Shown: positions 4,864 through 5,694 of the stretch, in pieces
Layout: every line of letters starts with the position of its first letter
Position numbering within the stretch: the stretch's first letter is position 1
Position numbers and translations under genes: made by a program
The notes under the pieces: generated by a model
What the model saw: the letters and a program-made list of their open reading frames with translations, nothing else
Database searches by the model: none
What the model was told of the DNA's origin: nothing
Source: JANOBJ01 sp031411575
GTDB lineage: Bacteria; Pseudomonadota; Gammaproteobacteria; Burkholderiales; Burkholderiaceae_C
Length of the DNA: 5,694 nucleotides
Assembly (NCBI GenBank): GCA_031411575.1
Contig: JANOBJ010000013.1
Location: 1 to 5,694, forward strand
Direction of reading: 5' to 3'

Positions 4864-5651
4864 TGGCTTCCGAACCACTGGTGATGCAGGCCAAGGGCCT
4901 GGTCAAGCGCTATGGTCAGGTTACCGCGCTGGACGGCGCTGATTTCGAGTTACGCGCAGGCGAAATCCTGGCGGTGATCGGCGACAACGGCGCCGGCAAA
5001 TCCTCGTTGATCAAGGCGCTGTCGGGGGCCACCATTCCCGACGAAGGCGAAATCTTTCTGGACGGCCAGTCGATCCATTTCAAGACGCCGCTAGACGCCC
5101 GTCGCGCGGGTATCGAGACGGTGTACCAGGATCTCGCCGTCGCGCCGGCCATGAGCATCTCGGAAAATCTGTTCCTGGGCCGTGAGGTCAGGCGTTCCGG
5201 CTTTCTGGGCAACGTGCTGCGCATGCTCGACAAGAAGGCCATGCTGGCCGAGAGCATCGCCCGCATGCAGGACCTGAAAGTCGGCATCCGCTCCATGACA
5301 CAGGCGGTGGAAACCCTGTCCGGCGGGCAGCGCCAGTGCGTGGCCGTGGCCCGTAGCGCGGCCTTTGCGCGGCACGTCGTCATCATGGACGAACCGACCG
5401 CGGCGCTGGGCGTCAAGGAGGGCAACATGGTGCTGGAGCTGATCCGCCGTGTGCGCGACAAGGGCCTGCCGGTGGTGCTGATCAGCCACAACATGCCGCA
5501 TGTGTTCGAGGTGGCCGACCGCATCCACGTGGCCCGGCTGGGCCGGCGTGCGGCCGTGCTCAACCCCAAGAAAATCAGCATGAGCGACACCGTGGCGGTG
5601 ATGACCGGCGCGATGCGGCCCGAGGACATTCCGGCCGAGTGCCTGGCATGA
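4863..5651 (+). CDS. frcA: ABC sugar importer ATP-binding protein, FrcA-like
   Basis: Cytoplasmic ATPase powering the importer, 262 aa. Motifs in order: Walker A GDNGAGKSS (40-48), Q-loop Q89 in VYQDL, signature LSGGQRQ (152-158), Walker B VVIMDEP (172-178) with catalytic E177, and switch histidine H209 in LISHNMPHV. It has a single nucleotide-binding domain, unlike the roughly 500-aa fused double-domain RbsA/XylG/AraG ATPases, and would therefore homodimerise. The D-loop reads AALGVKEG with glycine where many ABC proteins have aspartate. This AALGVKE form, together with NMPHVFEVADRI and a C-terminal SMSDTVAVMTGA, is what I recall from FrcA-type proteins, so it is a subfamily trait rather than a defect. 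Its stop overlaps the next start codon as ATGA (5648-5651). An open frame starting at 4443 is the permease gene read out of frame and is not part of this protein. Confidence 0.92.
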   Translation: MASEPLVMQAKGLVKRYGQVTALDGADFELRAGEILAVIGDNGAGKSSLIKALSGATIPDEGEIFLDGQSIHFKTPLDARRAGIETVYQDLAVAPAMSISENLFLGREVRRSGFLGNVLRMLDKKAMLAESIARMQDLKVGIRSMTQAVETLSGGQRQCVAVARSAAFARHVVIMDEPTAALGVKEGNMVLELIRRVRDKGLPVVLISHNMPHVFEVADRIHVARLGRRAAVLNPKKISMSDTVAVMTGAMRPEDIPAECLA

Positions 5652-5694
5652 CCGTCCCCGCGGAAGTGTCTTCGTGCCACGTCACGGCCCGCCG
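5648..5694 (+). CDS. Start of a fourth gene of the importer operon, product unknown
   Basis: An ATG at 5648-5650 overlaps the frcA stop (ATGA) and opens a frame that stays open to the window edge, reading MTVPAEVSSCHVTAR. The four-base overlap is the usual sign of translational coupling; there is no convincing Shine-Dalgarno sequence of its own. Fifteen codons are too few to identify a family. In related fructose operons a regulator (often ROK type) or a kinase occupies this place, so a regulator acting on the palindrome at 2711-2729 is a reasonable guess, but only that. Confidence 0.55.
   Translation, partial: MTVPAEVSSCHVTAR

Noticed and set aside
3907..4878. A 323-codon open frame on the minus strand opposite frcC
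   Set aside because: Composition is dominated by H, Q, A, G and R with no hydrophobic pattern or motif; the plus strand encodes a clear permease with overlapping gene junctions.
1..5694. CRISPR array, tRNA, insertion sequence, toxin-antitoxin or defence system
   Set aside because: No regularly spaced repeats, cloverleaf-like segment, transposase, terminal inverted repeats or small paired genes are visible. The coding content is accounted for by known metabolic families.

Overview
The window looks like chromosomal DNA from a GC-rich betaproteobacterium, most likely of the Burkholderiales/Comamonadaceae (Acidovorax/Variovorax-like). The reasons are the strong G/C preference at third codon positions, a GC-rich intergenic repeat of a type I associate with that family (recalled, not searched), and the gene content: a fructose-type ABC importer beside an aromatic ring-hydroxylating oxygenase. 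I see no insertion sequence, phage gene, tRNA, rRNA or CRISPR array.

Left part, all on the minus strand. In transcription order there is a PfkB-family sugar kinase, probably a fructokinase (2662-1640), then the complete large subunit of a two-component Rieske oxygenase of the salicylate 5-hydroxylase (NagG) / anthranilate dioxygenase (AndAc) group (1511-189), then the first 26 codons of the matching small subunit (79 to the left edge). A highly structured 109-base spacer separates the two oxygenase genes. Ferredoxin and reductase genes are not in the window.

Right part, all on the plus strand. A classic binding-protein / permease / ATPase operon closely resembles FrcB-FrcC-FrcA: frcB (2800-3804), frcC (3904-4863), frcA (4863-5651), then the first codons of a translationally coupled fourth gene (5648 to the right edge). 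A strong 10-bp-stem hairpin lies between frcB and frcC. The frcC/frcA and frcA/fourth-gene junctions overlap by one and four bases.

The kinase and the importer diverge from a 137-base AT-rich control region (2663-2799). I read two face-to-face sigma70-type promoters there that share one palindromic -10 box (ACTATAGT, 2697-2704). A 19-bp operator-like palindrome (2711-2729) covers the predicted importer start point and overlaps the kinase -35 box. The simple model is that free fructose enters through FrcBCA, is phosphorylated by the divergently encoded kinase, and one sugar-responsive repressor controls both arms. The oxygenase pair appears to be a separate aromatic catabolic unit that happens to lie downstream of the kinase, although read-through cannot be excluded.

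The genes belong to known families. The features that most deserve a second look are regulatory: the shared -10 box, the operator, and the two intercistronic hairpin regions.
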